Positions 11,617 through 25,800 are shown, numbered from the stretch's first letter. The stretch: 64,000 nt of DNA from Cheilinus undulatus (GCF_018320785.1 NC_054872.1:41590551-41654550); one strand, 5' to 3'. Notes: a model not told the origin generated them from the sequence alone. Program-made: numbers and translations.

Positions 11617-14600
11617 ATGTCTGTGAGTGTGACCAAAGGTGACAGGGTCACTGTGCTCACTTTTACCACTGACCCCCAGAGCGCTTTACCTCCAATTTGC
11701 CAAATCTTGAAGAGCCTCTGCTACAGCCCTGGGTGCTTTAGGTGCTGCTTTGTGTCCCAACACCTGAAGAGGATCCAGGGAACCTCTCAGTCAATGCTGG
11801 GGGTGAGTTACAACTTCATATGTCATCCAAATCTGTTTTTATATTCAAGATTTTGGAGAAGAGGAATTTCTTGTGTGCTGATATTAACCACTGGTTCCTA
11901 ACCTGGTATCAGGGACCCTCCAGAGGAGATGCCAAACTACTCAGGGGGTGTGGGGTTGGGGTCAGGCCTCTGAGGTTACCAAAAGAAGATTTGAATCTAT
12001 CAGCTACTATCATGATAAAACTTTCAATAAATTGTTTATATAATGGTGTTTTGGTATTGGCCAAGTTTATTATGGTGTTATTCATTAAAAAAATCAAATC
12101 AGTGCTGATTATGAATAGAAATGTCACTTTTTTCATGTGTCTTGGGGAGAGGAGGGCTAAACTTTTGTCCAAGCGGGGAGGGCCAGCTTAACCTGGGGGC
12201 GGTGCTAACTCGCTACATGACATCATGAGGGCAAAATCTGAGAACGGCTTTTTTCAGTACACATTTTCTGAAAGGTGGAGAACGAGAGGGTTGAGGGAAT
12301 TGATTTTTCTGATTCTTGGGGGGATTGTGGACAGGCCAGGGTCACATATTTTTGTTAGAAAAGCCTGAAAAAGTATATTTTGCATATGTGACCTTTTAAG
12401 TATTAACAGAGTAACTCTATAGTTAAGTTTAACAGTGTTGCTGTACTTTTTTACTGTTATTCATGCTTTAATTCATTCTGTGTTTCCTCCTCCACAGGCC
12501 ATACAAATTATGGTTGGGCTGCTCACCATCGGCCTGGGAGCGATCCTCTACAACAGTGACAGTACTCCTTGGTGGTTTCTTGACTACACCATGTATCACT
12601 TTTGGTTAGGCGCATTGGTGAGCAACCTAATGTTACGGTCTTTTTTCAAGAGATTTTTTTTTTGATGAGTTGTATCCTAAGACATCAGACTGACTGTTTC
12701 AGGGGTCATTGTTAAATTAAAGGAAAAATCTATTCATGGATTAGTATTAGCTAAATACAACAGCTGATCATTTTGTACTCCTCTTGACTCTAATAGTGAT
12801 AATGTGTGCTTCTCTCACTTATTGTGCCATGCACTGTTTACTTGTAAAATCAATTAATCAATTATAACCTGCATGTTTTGGAATAAATTTCAGATGACAG
12901 AGCGAGTAAAGTGTAGGGTGGCGAGATTGATGACTTGAATAAATATCAAGTGAATATCAAAACAGTATACAATCTGAGTTTTAGTGATGAAATTAAATTA
13001 GACAAATGGCAAAATAAAGATTTCAAGAGTGCCTGTTAAACATGAGGCCTAATGACCTTTGACCTCTGATCTGGTTCATCCTTGAGTCAGAGTGGACATT
13101 TGCCTAAAGCTTGAATAAAACCAAATATGAACTTTTGAAACCCAGCTGGGCGTAGTGAATGATATTCCAACTGTGTATGATCTTTGATATTTGTGTATAA
13201 GAGTGGTGGAAGTTTAATTAGATTCTTCTTATTTGTTTATTTGTTGTTGTTGTTTGTCATCTTCAGTTCATTTGCTTTGGTGTATTGTGCATCCTGTCTG
13301 AGAAGTTCCCCAGTCCATTCTTGGTGAGTATTAGCTTTATAAAACCCTACTGTTATATATGATTTATTCAACTCTTCTGTTAAGGTTTAGTTTTTATATT
13401 TGATCGTGCTAAAATGGATTACTCTGGTTCTTTGTGTATTTTTTTCTCAGGTCAACCTCAACATGATTGTAAATGGTGTTGGAGCTGCGTTTGCCACCAC
13501 AGGCATCGTACTCTACAGCTTGAACATGAACATGCTGGTGCAGTTTCATGGAGGGTGTGGTTATGACTATTTTGGTTATCCAGAAAATGACACGATGACA
13601 CAGTCTTCAGAGATGACGCTCATGACTGAGAAATGCATGGAAGCTAATGCAGTGACTCAGGTGAGTCTTTTATACCCACACAAATGCCCCAACGTCTTTA
13701 TTACTTCAGTTTGGACAGGTAATAGGCCAAGAGATGGAACTGAGTCTTCAGCCTCATGGCAAACAGCTTTAACACTGGTACTGAGCCATGCTCCTAATCA
13801 TGCATAACTTCTATCCTTAAAACCAAAAGATACATGTTATGAAATAATTCAACCCCTGTACAGTGTGTCCCCAGAAAGATGTGAACTATTCTGACCAAAA
13901 TAGTTTCTTGAATCAGGTCCAGGCTGTAAATATGTATTTTTAATCTGTTATAAAAAAATCAACACACAAGGGGTGCGTTTGATTTCCAGTGCTACTTATG
14001 TACTGGTTTCTTTTTTCAACACTGAAGGTTGCAGCTTGTTAAAAACCAGTGGATGACATGAGGATCAGGTGGTATGGATGTTTTTAATATGGTCAAACCC
14101 TCCTGGGGTATACAGTCTAACTGCTAGGTGTTTAAAAACCAAATCATACAGGTGCTTGCTGGCATGCACACACGAGCACAGCAAGCAGATATGTGCCTCT
14201 ACAGGAACTTCATTCATACCTTTAAAAATAACACTTTTTTTTTTTTCACTTTTTCCCGTCTTAAACAAAGAGGGGCACAGGAACAGAACCTGGCATTTAA
14301 AGGGTTACATTTCTTGAAAATTATGATTATTTAATTTTCATGAGTAGAGGGGGACCTAGTTCACAAAATAAACTGAAAAGTTTTAAATATAACTATATAA
14401 AAATTTTATAACCTAATGTATGAAATGAGCCATTTTGGTCCTCAAGGGCTTATGTGTCACTTTTCCTTTTTTTTACATTTTACAATGCGTGAAAAATCAT
14501 AATGCATAAAAATCAATGTTGCAAATTATTATTGATATATAACAGGCTCTTTTGACCAGGAAGAACTTCAACTTTGCTTGTAATATTTTAAAAATAACAT

Positions 14601-15799
14601 TTATTTTTTTCACTTTTTCCCAACCAAAACCGGGGGGGGGGGGCATGATGACAGGAACTGTCATTTAAAGGGTTAAATTTCTTGAAAGTTATGGTTATTT
14701 AATCTTTGTGAGTAGAGGGAGAGGTGGTTTGCAGAAGTCACAAAAAAATGTTTAAAAAAAATATGAATGTGTAATATTTGTATAGCTTAATATATAAAGT
14801 GAACCATTTTGGTCCTGACAGGCTTTTATGGGTGTAAAATTTTAAGGGCCTCCAACAGTGAAGAATCTTTTTTTTTCTGTGCTTGAAAACCTATGTTTAT
14901 TAGGAAACCTTTGCAGGGCAGCTGGAAGGGATTTCTTATTGAAACTGAGTTACATCAGGAGGTCACGTCCATGAAAAATTTGTCAGACTGGGTTAAACCA
15001 AACAGGACCACTTGGTGGAACCGCAGTATATGGCGCTTTCCTCCAAATTAGACTACTGAGTTGCTTGTAATGTGATATTTTGCAGCAACATCTAAAATTT
15101 GTATTAACTGTGACATATGACAAGTAATGTGAGAAAAAAAGCTCTTTTCTTGTAAATGTGCTTTGGCTATGTTACTTCCTACCCAACATAAACCCAAAAA
15201 GGCACATTTGCGTAAGACTCAGTGGGAACAAACTTTATAATGTTCAACCTGGTAAGAGTGATTACAGACTGCAGATAAAAATAAAACTGAAGTTCTCTCT
15301 GTTTTTCTTTTCCTTTAGCGGATTCTGATAGGCATCAATGCTTTGCTGATCATCTTGTGTGTCCTGGAGTTATGCGCTGGTTTCAGTTCAGCTATTTTGG
15401 GGACAAATGTGGTGGGGACAAGGGAGAAAACAGAGGTAGGATCTGTAAAATCATATTTTCCTATTAAAGGGTGCTGACAGCCTAATAGTTTGGTTGGGCC
15501 CCATGTGTAGAGGCTATATCTCAGCCTGGGTCCAGGCTAACCTGTGGCTCCTTTCCCATAAGTCAGCCCCCATTTGCCTTTAATGATTTCCCGCTCTATT
15601 AACCCATCATGTCCTCTTCAAATAAAATCAATCAAAATTTGGGGTATTTAAGTTGAAAGAGAGAACTTACAATAGTACTTTTTTGAAATCAATTTAAAAT
15701 AATTGCCTTGCTGATGGTATTTTTCTCTTTCAGAGCCCTGATGACCCAGAACAGTACAAACCACTGCTGGAGGACATCACCAGTGACCCTGTGGTCTAA
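11617..15799 (+). CDS. ms4a-like: MS4A (CD20-like) four-TM protein, gene 2
   Basis: Coding exons are 11617-11802 (exon from 11600), 12498-12617, 13267-13323, 13451-13660, 15319-15435 and 15734-15799. All are phase 0 with GT-AG borders, giving 251 residues. The N-terminus (1-62) starts MSVSVTKGDRVTVLTF and ends GTSQSMLG. It holds a CFRCC cluster that gives three more residues than its paralogues. TM1 is about 63-83, TM2 about 96-116, TM3 about 122-146 and TM4 about 193-217. The extracellular loop has the cysteine pair (GGCGYD, EKCMEA) and one N-glycosylation sequon (NDT). The tail is SPDDPEQYKPLLEDITSDPV. The start codon has the shared leader CAGCAGGATG. No frame damage is seen. Confidence 0.9.
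11885..12195. repeat. Possible hAT-type MITE remnant in gene 2 intron
   Basis: It begins ACCACTGGTTCCTAACCTGG, like the CAGTGGTTCCCA end of the hAT copy at 25949. I find no clear partner end. The rest of this intron is unremarkable. Confidence 0.25.
14222..14829 (+). repeat. Two direct repeats about 364 bp apart in gene 2 intron
   Basis: Block 14222-14453 and block 14586-14829 share AAAATAACA, CACTTTTTCCC, CATTTAAAGGGTTA, TTTCTTGAAA, TTATTTAAT, GTAGAGGG and CCATTTTGGTCCT in the same order. They are an old tandem duplication of about 230-240 bp. A G run (about 14632-14643) lies in the second copy. Confidence 0.65.
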
Positions 15800-16120
15800 C
15801 TGAAAATCCTTGCTTTGTGTTTTTTTTCTTACACTGTACTACTATATAGTCCTGTGCCTTTATACTGGTAACTTTACGTCATTTAGCATAAATGAGCTAC
15901 ACAAGTTCAGCATGTTCAGTCTCTGCCACACGTCTCTGTCCTTTAAAATATTAGCTCTTACATTGATTATTGGTTGTTTCATTGTTGATGTTTATTTAAA
16001 AAAGAAGCTTTTATACACCATGTGCTTTTTCTTTAACACTGCATAGCAGCACCTGCGTCAAAATGGACTTGAAGCACTTTGTGGCCCTTACTGATGTTGT
16101 TTCTTCTTGTCTAGATCTTT

Positions 16121-16195
16121 GCTTGTCTTGTACTCACTCTCAAATGTACGTCGCTTTGGACAAAAGCGTCTGCTAAATGACATTGTACATTTAAC
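16121..16195 (+). repeat. Tail shared by teleost SINE/LINE families
   Basis: The core CGCTTTGGACAAAAGCGTCT followed by GCTAAATGACATTGTA is the hairpin-like 3' tail known from many teleost SINEs and their partner LINE. It lies just after gene 2's stop, probably in its 3' UTR. No SINE head is recognisable upstream. Confidence 0.5.
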
Positions 16196-16320
16196 ATTCA
16201 ACTTACATTTTAGATCTTTTAAACTGATGTGAAGTTCACGTATACACCACTTTTCATTTCTTTTTATCTTAAAGCTATCAATTTTATAATGATAATGTAT
16301 GTCTAGTAGTAGTTCAGAGC

Positions 16321-17310
16321 AGGCCTGCCCGCAGAATTGGCTGGGCCCCTAAAAACCCAGAGAATGTTCCCTTTAAGATTGTGGTTTGTTGATGATATCA
16401 ACATATGTGGCGTTGGATCAGTGACATTGGTGCTAGCGTCCTGGCTAACAGTCACATCATATTTTAGCTGAAAAGTGTATCGAGCTGATTTGCAAATTAC
16501 TTATTCTTGCCACTTTTTAACCCCCTTTTTTTTTATCACTGTTTCCATTCATTTCGACACATTTTTCCACTTTGAATCCATTTTTGCTTTTAAACCAATT
16601 TTGCTAACCTTAGCATTTTTTGACCATTTTGCCCCCTTTTTGTCTTTCCAACCCCATTTTTACAGCTTTTATTGTGTATTTGCCAACTAATGCCACTTCT
16701 TTCACAATTATTTAATTCGTTTACATTTGAGTTATTTGAATTCCTTCTACTCTATTCTGTGGCGTCCTGACATTTGTGCAGATCAGAACTCAGCTATAAA
16801 ATCTGACGTTACTTTCCTAATTGTTGTCACTATTTTTGACAGAATAACCAATTTTTGCCTTTTTTTTGCCTATGTTGCCATTAACTGGCCACTTTTAATC
16901 ATTCTGTGCCATTTCTTTTGACACTTTTTGCTGTTGTTGCCACTTTTAACCCATTTTTTTCTTTTTTTTTCATAATTATTCAGTTCCTTTCATTTAAAGC
17001 TGTCTCCGTTTCTTCTTTATTTTCGGCATCCTGATGTTTGTGGCTTAGTTATGAAGTCTGACATTACTTATACTAATCATTTAGTACAGTGTGCCCATCC
17101 ACATTGTTAACATTACTGATAAAAAGGTAATTCTGTGTGAAAAGGGGGCTCACAATTTTTAAAAAGACTATATTGTACCACAGCATAAATAAAAAGTTGT
17201 TTCTTTGATAAAAGTGGTTATTATTCAGGTTAAAAATAAAGTTTGGTCATCACCGATTAACTAAACAATGGACCATGATTTAACTGACCTGCATGGGCCC
17301 TCCATTTGGC
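16321..17310 (-). repeat. Dispersed repeat with internal minisatellite, inverted copy
   Basis: The reverse complement of about 17090-17310 aligns with 19150-19345. Shared words are CTTTATTTTT.ACCTGAATAA, TATCAAAG and TTTTCACACAGAATTACCTT. The pyrimidine-rich interior (16500-16990, with CCACTTTTAACCC and TTTTTGCC words) is the complement of the purine-rich minisatellite at 19430-19690. The two copies face each other across the Tc1 relic and gene 3's first exon. Confidence 0.6.
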
Positions 17311-17559
17311 TCTTCCCACTGTCCTCCCTTATGAGCGGCCTTGGTTCAGAGTATCCAAAGATTTACAGAGCATACTCATTTACTTTTTAGACTCCATATA
17401 CCCATTTCTAAATATCATCTCCTAAGATTTGAAAAAAAAAGCATCAAAAAAGTAATCTGCATACACCAATGGACTGCTTTTTTAACAAATTACCCTAACA
17501 CCACAGAGGAATATGAAACAGTTCTCCGTTATCCAAAGAAATTCAAGAAAAGATGAGAA

Positions 17560-18485
17560 ACAAAGTCACTGACATCTATCTGTCTGTAAAGTGTTAAAAG
17601 GCTATTTCTAAGGCGTTGGGACCTCAGTAAACCACAGTGAGAGCCATTATCCACAAATGGAGAAAAGTTGGAACAATGGTGAACCCTCCTAGGAGTTGCC
17701 AGCCAACCAAAATGACTTCAAGAGCGCTTCAACGACTCATCCGGGAGGTCACAAAAGAACCCAGAAGAGCATCTTAAGACCTGCAGGCCTCATTTGACTC
17801 AGTTAAGTTCAGAGTTCATGATTCAATGATGACAAAGAGACTGGTCAAAAACGGCATCCATGGGAGAGTTCCAAGGCCAAAGCTACTGCTGACCAAAAAG
17901 GACACATAGGCATACCTCACATTTGCTGATAAACATCTTGATAATCCCCAAGACTCTGGGAAAATATTCTATGGACTGACAAGACAAAAGTTGAACTTTT
18001 TGTAAGGTGTGTGGCCCGTTACAACTGGCATAAAATTAACACAGCATTTCATAAAGAAGGGTAGGTCTAGTCTGTACTCTTTGTTAAATGCTTTGCTGTT
18101 CAGAACTTTGATGACCTGAGACAACATGTCATGAAAAGAACATCATACTAACAGTCAAACATGGAGGTGGTAGGGTGATGTTAGGGGTCGTCTTGCTGCA
18201 TCAGGACCATGACTTGGTCCATGAGTTCTGCACTCTAGAAGAGAATCCTGAAGGAGAATGTCCGGTCATCAGTTTGTGACCTCAAGCTCAAGCACACCTG
18301 GGTTATGGAACAGGACAATGATCAAAAACACCAGTAAACTCCAAAACCCTCCAATGTGACTGGATTAAAACAATTCTACAAGGAAGAGTGGGCCAAAATT
18401 CCTTCACAGCGATGTAAAAGGCTCATGGCCAGGTATCGCAAACACTTGTAGTTGTTGCAACCAAGGGTAACAACTACTAAACTTC
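17560..18485 (+). mobile_element. Tc1-like transposase relic upstream of gene 3
   Basis: The plus strand holds degraded transposase words: a helix-turn-helix part near 17600-17760 and a VKHGGG-like block near 18150-18190. Near 18310-18345 is a QDNDQKHQ-like catalytic motif, followed by KQFYKEEWAKIPSQRCKRLM. Stops and frameshifts interrupt it. The same 3' half recurs at 31608-31925 because it lies inside the gene 3/4 duplication. It ends about 60-70 bp before the conserved first-exon block of gene 3. Confidence 0.75.
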
Positions 18486-18554
18486 AGGTCGTTCCCTTAA
18501 TTTCTCTTTCCTTTTTTTTAATATTAAAATCAAAGCGGAAAATTCTCAGATTTC

Positions 18555-18713
18555 TTTCTGTTCGGGGTCAAATTTCTCTCCAGTTCTCAGGAAGAGGGAG
18601 GTACTGCTAGGAACATGATGGGACCTCCTCTTCGCCCCCTCACAAACGTCATCAGACTGGTACTTTCAGGCATAGCGCAACTGTTTTGATTTTGTTCCTG
18701 TTGACACAAACAG
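18555..18713 (+). other. Non-coding first exon of gene 3 and upstream block
   Basis: It ends ACACAAACAG|GTATGTG (donor at 18714), nearly identical to the block ending at 32158 ahead of gene 4. It holds CAGGAAGAGGGAGGTACTGC. The GGAA/GAGGAAG-like core would suit ETS/PU.1 factors; that is inference. The transcription start is not determined. Confidence 0.55.
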
Positions 18714-19129
18714 GTATGTGCTTTGCCTTTTATAATAGAAATCATTTAAAGAAGACTATTATTTTGAGCCAATCATTGTACATGGTTCTACAGCTATTTA
18801 CAGTAGCTTAGCATCCTGTAAAAGTGTTCAGTGCTTTTTGCTGATCTTGTCTTGTCTGTGCTTCCTGTGAATCCTTTAGTAGAAGAAATCACTTCCTGCT
18901 GTGTTAACTCTCTCATGTTCCACTCAGTTGGAAACCTTTTTCTGAGGAGATGCTACCAGAGGCTCTATCAGCCTGCTTGCTGTAGATCGCCTTGTTTAAT
19001 CCCACCTTTTGGTAGCAGACGGAGGTTATAAAAACTAAAAGGTTCGCTTTTGTCAGTCATAAGGAGGAAGTAGTGTTAAATGAAGGCTGCTTCATTCAAG
19101 GCTGTCCACAAGAGGGCGATAAAGGGTAG

Positions 19130-19690
19130 AGCTTTCTGAGGCCCAGCCAGACTGGGGGCCCATGGGAGTCAGCAAATAATGGCCCACTGTTTTAAATTAA
19201 GCTGTGATAACTATACTTTATTTTTCACCTGAATAATTTTCATTCTTATCAAAGTAAAATAGTTGTATCTATTTATGTTTTGTTACAATACAGCCTTCTT
19301 AAAAATGTAAGCTGCCTTTTCACACAGAATTACCTTTTTATTGGTAATATTATCAATACATATGACAGATACAAATATCTATCCAACAAGGGGAACTTGT
19401 CTGATCATGCAGGGTTCCTTTTGATGGGCAACAGCTTGGCAAAAAATGGGTAAAAAAAATGGCAGAACGTTAAGGAACAAGAAAAATGTGGGTGAAAAGT
19501 GACAAAAATGAAGGGGCAAAGATAGCAATATTGGCAAAAAAAGGTGCAAAAATGGGTTTGATGTGGTGTAAAAAAGTTCCAAAAAAGTGACAGAAATGGG
19601 TAAAAAAAGTAACAAAGAGAAGTGGCAAAAATGGGCAAAATGGAAAAAAATGGTTCAAGTTGGAAAAAGAAAAGGCAAAGCATCAAGTAG
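19130..19690 (+). repeat. Dispersed repeat with short purine minisatellite (gene 3 intron 1)
   Basis: The left part (19130-19345) is the inverted mate of 17090-17310. From 19430 it becomes degenerate repeats of about 20 bp built on GGCAAAAATGGGTAAAAA. The gene 4 copy (32452-33480) has the same minisatellite about four times longer. Confidence 0.65.
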
Positions 19691-19850
19691 TAAGGTTGAT
19701 CCCCTTTTTACCCATGCTGTAAAAGTATTTATTTCACTTACAGATAAAAAACATGTTAAGTTTAAAGTTACAGAACAATAGCAGCTACACTCTAACTTAT
19801 GTGATGTTAAGTTTCCTCTGTGATCTCATTCAGGCTCCAGGATCAGCAGG

Positions 19851-22800
19851 ATGTCTGTGACCATGACCAAAACTGACGGGGTCACCTTCCTCACTCTGAC
19901 CACCGACCCTGAAAGCTCATGTCCTCCACTGTGCCAGATCCTTGGAGGCCTCTGTTACAGCCCAACTTGCTGCTCTGTGTCGCAGCGGCTGAAGAGGGTC
20001 CAGGGAGCTTCTCAGTCAGTGCTGGGGGTGAGTTAAAACCTCATATACATTGTTCATGTTTGTTATCAAATGCTTAAAGCTTCTCTGGTCCACTGTCATA
20101 GCTCTGAGACAGCCTGTGAGTAACGCTCCGTGCATGTAGAGGATATTTATATAGAAGTACACCAAGATTTTGTGAGAGTCAAGGATCTATTATAAGGTTG
20201 GGTATTAGCTTCATTATGCCACCTGGTTACTGTAGTTTCACAGTTCAGGTATTTGCTTTTCATGCTGCTATTCATTCTGTGTTTCCTTCTTTATAGGCTA
20301 TACAAATCATGGCTGGGCTGCTCACCCTCGGTTTTGGAGTGATCCTTCATGCGAGTTACACCACTCCTTGGTGGGAAATTGAATACACCATGCATCACTT
20401 TTGGTTAGGTGCTCTGGTAAGCAATCTAATCATATAATTTATGCTCTTTTTGTGAATAAAGGTACAGATCAAAGTTTAGAAAATTATTTGCTTCACAGTA
20501 GACTCTACAGATATCTGGGAAGTGGCTCCACAGTCCACTGTCAGAAAAAAAACTACATTAAAAATAGGTAGAAATATTCCTCTATCTTACATGATGATAT
20601 AGACTGAGGGCCCAGCAACATTTAACGATTAGCAGAAGCCTTTAGATAGCTGGTTGGTTCAGCTGTATGGACAAAAGAGTTCTGATTTTAAACTTTATAT
20701 GGCAGAACTTCACAGTGGCCATGCAAACACTGCAGTAAAGGGGCCTCATGGCACATTCCTGATGGAGTCAGATATCAAGGAACGATAATCGACTGCTTTA
20801 CGGAGTTGCAGCAGGCAGATCTTTTCAGTCATGAGCTCCAAACAGATGCAGTGTGTGCAGACCCACCTGTAAGCTACGATCCACTAACTGTTCGAGGAGA
20901 CTTAACAGGCGGTAAACCAGGAGAAGGCATGGGAAGCGCTGGGCATATTTGGGATCCAGGCTGAGATGCTCAGCGTGGTGAAACCTCCCTCCTGTGGTTG
21001 AATTCTTGCAGCAACCCTCTTATGACTTTTGGAAGGTGTTTGACTTGGTGAGCAGGGTTGCCCTCTGGGGGATTCTGGAGCCGTGTGGGATCTCACGTTC
21101 ACTCACAAAGATGATGTCTACCCTGTATTCTGGTACAGAGAGGGTCATAAAGTGTGGTGGCTCAACTTCTGTCTTCTTCCCAGTTGATTCTTGGGTGGGG
21201 TAGGAGTGCGTCTTAGCCCCTGTGCTCTTTAGTACCTGTGTGGACTAGACAATGGGGTGGGTAACAGGGATAAGAGAACTGTGATGTGTCATATGATGAT
21301 GCCCAGATCACTGGTCAGGACTTTGCTGATGATGCTGAGAGCCTTGCAGAGACTGTAGGTGTCCTTGTGGGGACTCTTTTCTGGCTGAGTGAGGAGGCTG
21401 AAATGTTGGGACTGTGTGTCTCTTGGGCCAAAATAAATATCCAGCCATTCAGGGACACCAAGGACGCTGACGGCATGGCTGAGATCAACCACAGACTCAC
21501 ACACAGGGCGATGGATACATGAAGCAAGGTGGTGTGGCGCTCCTGGTATCTGAGCATGTCGACAAAAATCAGACTCTTTCGGTCCTTCTGGTCTTACTAT
21601 ACTCTTGTGAGGCCTGGTGGCCCTTTGTGATGACATCTCTTCAGTGCATCTCTGGGTGCTGTGTGTCTAATGCCGACACGCTCGGAGCAAAGATGGGAGG
21701 GGTGAGTTGCTGGACACAGGAGCAGCAGCTGGGCTTCTATGGACAAACATTCACTGAGTTATAAAAATGCACAACCGAATATGCTTAACAAATGGTTTTG
21801 AGAAGAAAATGCTATAAAAAATAAAATCTGAATAATAAATAGAATAAAAAACAGATTTTCATACAGACTCCATGCAACAAAAAAGATATTGCTTTACATC
21901 TCCATTAACTCCAGAGTACTACTGTACATCATCTTTGCATTGAAGCTGATGGAAAGGCCAGTTTATTCTGTACCATGTCTCCTTTCTTTTTAGTTCATTT
22001 TCTTCGGTTGCATGTGCATCCTGTCAGAGAAACGCCCCAGTCCCTGTATGGTGAGTAGCTCAGCCTGTCATCCTGCTGTTATCTCTCACTTTCCTTCTCT
22101 TTTTCCTTTACTCTATGGTTTTAGAATTCTATACTTGTGCAAAGTACAGAAGGTTTTCCTTTTTTTCAGGTCATCCTCAATGTGATTCTGAACCTAGTAG
22201 GAGTTGCGTTTGCCATCACAGGCGTCGTCCTCTACACCATCAACATCTTCCTCATCAGGCTGTGGTGGGGAAATTGTGACCCAGATGACTACTGGAACAA
22301 CTACAGGTACAACTATGGGGAACGGCCAACCTCGACTTCGTCTCCAGAGGAACAGCTAATGATGAAGAAGTGCATCGAGAGCAGAGAACTGACTCTGGTG
22401 AGTTTTTAATGCCTTTAGGAAAAAAATCAAACAGTCTGATGAGTGAATACCTCTATGTTCACAAATGAAGGCTGTCTGTGATGTGAAATTTACTTCTTCA
22501 AAATGTTCTTTTTCATGAGCTGTTGATTCTTTTAGAAAGTTTTACACCTTATCACTCTATTAAAGACCCTGTAAAGTGAAAATAGATCTGTATTTAGGTT
22601 TGTTGTATGGCAGGTCACTGTGTTATGAACCTCTAGTTCAATTTTAGTCTGATAAAACATCTCCAAGTTTATAGAATTAAGCTAGAAAATCATGAAAAAT
22701 GGGCTCCAGGATGGCGTGGGCGTGTCTGTTGAATGAGCTGAAGCCACGCCCACTCAGAAGAAATAGAGTGGTACAGTCGTGACGTAATTTTGTAGGCAAA

Positions 22801-25800
22801 CCCAGAAGTTCACATAGCATGGGTTTCCTCGAACCTGTGGGATTTTTCACTGGGTTTTTGGATTGTTGGTGAAAATAAGCTCTTTGTCCAGTAAAAGTTT
22901 TTGAAACTTACATGTTTTGTTCATAAAGATAATCTTCACAAATTGATAATATAAGCATCATATCTGGTTCGTTAATCTCACTGACGAAAGTAAAAAGCTA
23001 ATGTCCTATACTGAACTACAACACAGTCAACTGAGTTTAACGTCATCACCCGCGGATACATGTGAATGACAGGCTCAGTTTCCTTGCTTCTGACGATGAC
23101 GTGTAATCTTCCTGACAAACGCTGCAGTCCTTGTTAGCTATCTTTTAGCAACCGCCTTTATTAAGACGTGAAAAGATACACAATTCAAAGGTGGGGCACG
23201 TTTCAGATGTATTTTATGTTGTAGGATAAAACGTTAAACTCTCTTGAGCTTGTGTTCACCACAGACCTTATTTCAGGCATTTAACCAAAAACTTATTCAA
23301 AAATCCCATAGACTTTCAGACGAGGGAACCAGAAGTGCTAAAATGCTAACTCACTTCCGCGTGTTAGGACTCATTCCTGCAACACTCTATAGGATCCTCT
23401 CAAATTCAAAAAATGTAACAATCTGAATGGAGGAAAGCAGTCATGCCATCATCTAGAGTCCGTTTTCTGGCTCAAATCTCTGTCATGATACTTTAAATGA
23501 TCCATAGACCACTGTGGCGGATAGATTTGGCAAATTTAGCTCACAGTGAATAAATAAACACTAATACTAAGACTAATAAACAGCACTGAACAGACTGTTA
23601 ACTTTCAATAAAGGCAGTGACATCAGCTAACAACAGACTGTACTGAGATGAACTGCTCTGTGATTTTATATCATAGTGTGAGAGGGGCGGGGTCATTCCC
23701 CACTGTGGGCTCGTGACATCACCAGCCAGAATTCACTCCAATGAAGATCTCAGTGTTTTCACATGTTTACAGCAAACACTTTCCAACATATCTAGAGTGT
23801 TAAGACATACATTTTGGATTTCACTTAAGAGGGTCTTTAACTCATCAGTAATAATAATAAAGGATGCACCATCACTTTTTTCCAGTACAAACTCCACTAA
23901 CATTTGGGTTCTCACTGACAAAGAGTACAAATATTAGTCTTTAATAAACAATAACACAACATAAAATCACAAATTAAAAACTTGTTCTTAAATCTTAATC
24001 AAGGATGTAACGGTGGACAGGTCAGTGCAGTCTTAATGCGTTTTGGGGAAAATGCTTGGTAGAGCTGATAATGTAATAATGACATAATTTTACTACATCA
24101 CACGATGTAGCAACGATGCATTATGTAACAACATGTCTGTATGTTTGTAACAACAATTATGTTTTCTATGTTTTGAACAAAGTTAGCTCATCAAGATTTC
24201 TCCCTGATAAGGAAATAACTTGAGAGTGAAAATACTGTAAGCATAACATTTAGTTTGCCAAAATGTCACATCCAGAGCTACCAAAGTGACATCATGGAGG
24301 TTGAATTTACAGCAAAATAAAACACTGGCCTCCTATTCTTTTGATATTTAAATTTTTACTTCTTTAAAGCTGTAGTTTCTTGTCCATTCATAGTCATTTT
24401 AAAACTAAAGCCTTCAAAGTGATGTCTACAACCCTATGACAGACACCACGGTGGCCTTCTTTATTTCTGTTTTGCTTTTTTATAGTCAATAAAGACGTCT
24501 TTGTGTTTCCATAGTCCTCTCACCTAATGAGATCAATGGGCATAATCATGCATAGATTTTTATAAGAGAGGGAAAGATCCAGTTTCTTAAACTCTGACAA
24601 TCCTTAACATCAGTCCAAAATAAAAGAAGTGCAAAAAAAGAAGAGCACATTTGAAAGAACTGGGCAGAGTTTGATGTGTAAATGTGTGTTTTTAAGTTAT
24701 CCCTGTCTTTTTTGTCCACACAGCTGCTTTTGAGAAGCATCAACGGCATGCTGATCGTCATTTCACTCCTGGAGCTCTGTGTTGTCGTATCTTCTGTTAC
24801 CTTAGGGGTCAAGGCTTTGAAGAGAAGTGGCAAGACAGAGAACAAGGTAGACTCTGATAAATCCTAGTCTACTGTGACACTCAGGAAAGGCAGACTCACA
24901 GCAAAAGCTCTTTTCCTCAGTTGCTTCTTACTTCTTTGTGTCTGAATGTACCACAAACCTCTGTTATGACGCCATCTTTGAAGACTTGAAAAATGAGTCA
25001 AGTCATGAAAACTTGAGTCTGAATTGAGCGTCAAGTTTTAGGTTGTTCAAGTCTAAGTCACCGATATGAATTTAGTTGAGTCCTCATCCCTTGAGTAAGA
25101 GTCTAAAAGCCTTTGCACACCAATGACAATCTGGATAAAAAGCATGAAAATGCATTTCCAGAGGCAAGATTGATGCAGTTGATCAAAAAATCCACCATGA
25201 TTTGAAAAATAACAAGCTGCAATTTTGTAAGGCAAAATTACATTGTTGTTTTGAAAGCTTGCCTTAATCCTCCTAATGCCTCATTATCAATAAAAGTGTG
25301 TAGTTAATATAAACTGTAATTAAAATAAGTTATTTTCTTTAAATAAGCCTAAAACCCTCTTCTTTCACTGTAGTCCAAATGCAGTCAACACTTGAGTCCT
25401 CGGTGCTCGTGTAAAAGTCAAATCACCAGGACTCTTCAGACTCCACAAGTTTAATTCCTTGTCCAAAGTGTCACACCACTGCTCATTAATTTGATCAACA
25501 GACAGATACTGTGACAAAAAGTGTTAGTTGGTGCATTTTGATACCCATTAAGTTTTCAACCTCTTCCAAGAGGATCTGGCTACAGGCTTCTATGGTGGGT
25601 GTCTGGATGTAGACCTCTACATTTCAGTGGTTACAACAAGTTTTTGTTTTTTTATGGCTAAAAATCAAAATTTACAGAGGGGGATGCATTTAAATGTAAC
25701 ACACCACAAACTAATGAAAACCCAAAGAGGTTTAAGGTTCGGCATCCCAACCAAAAAGATTAGGGTTAGGGAAAGGGGGATAAAATTGAAAATAACACAC

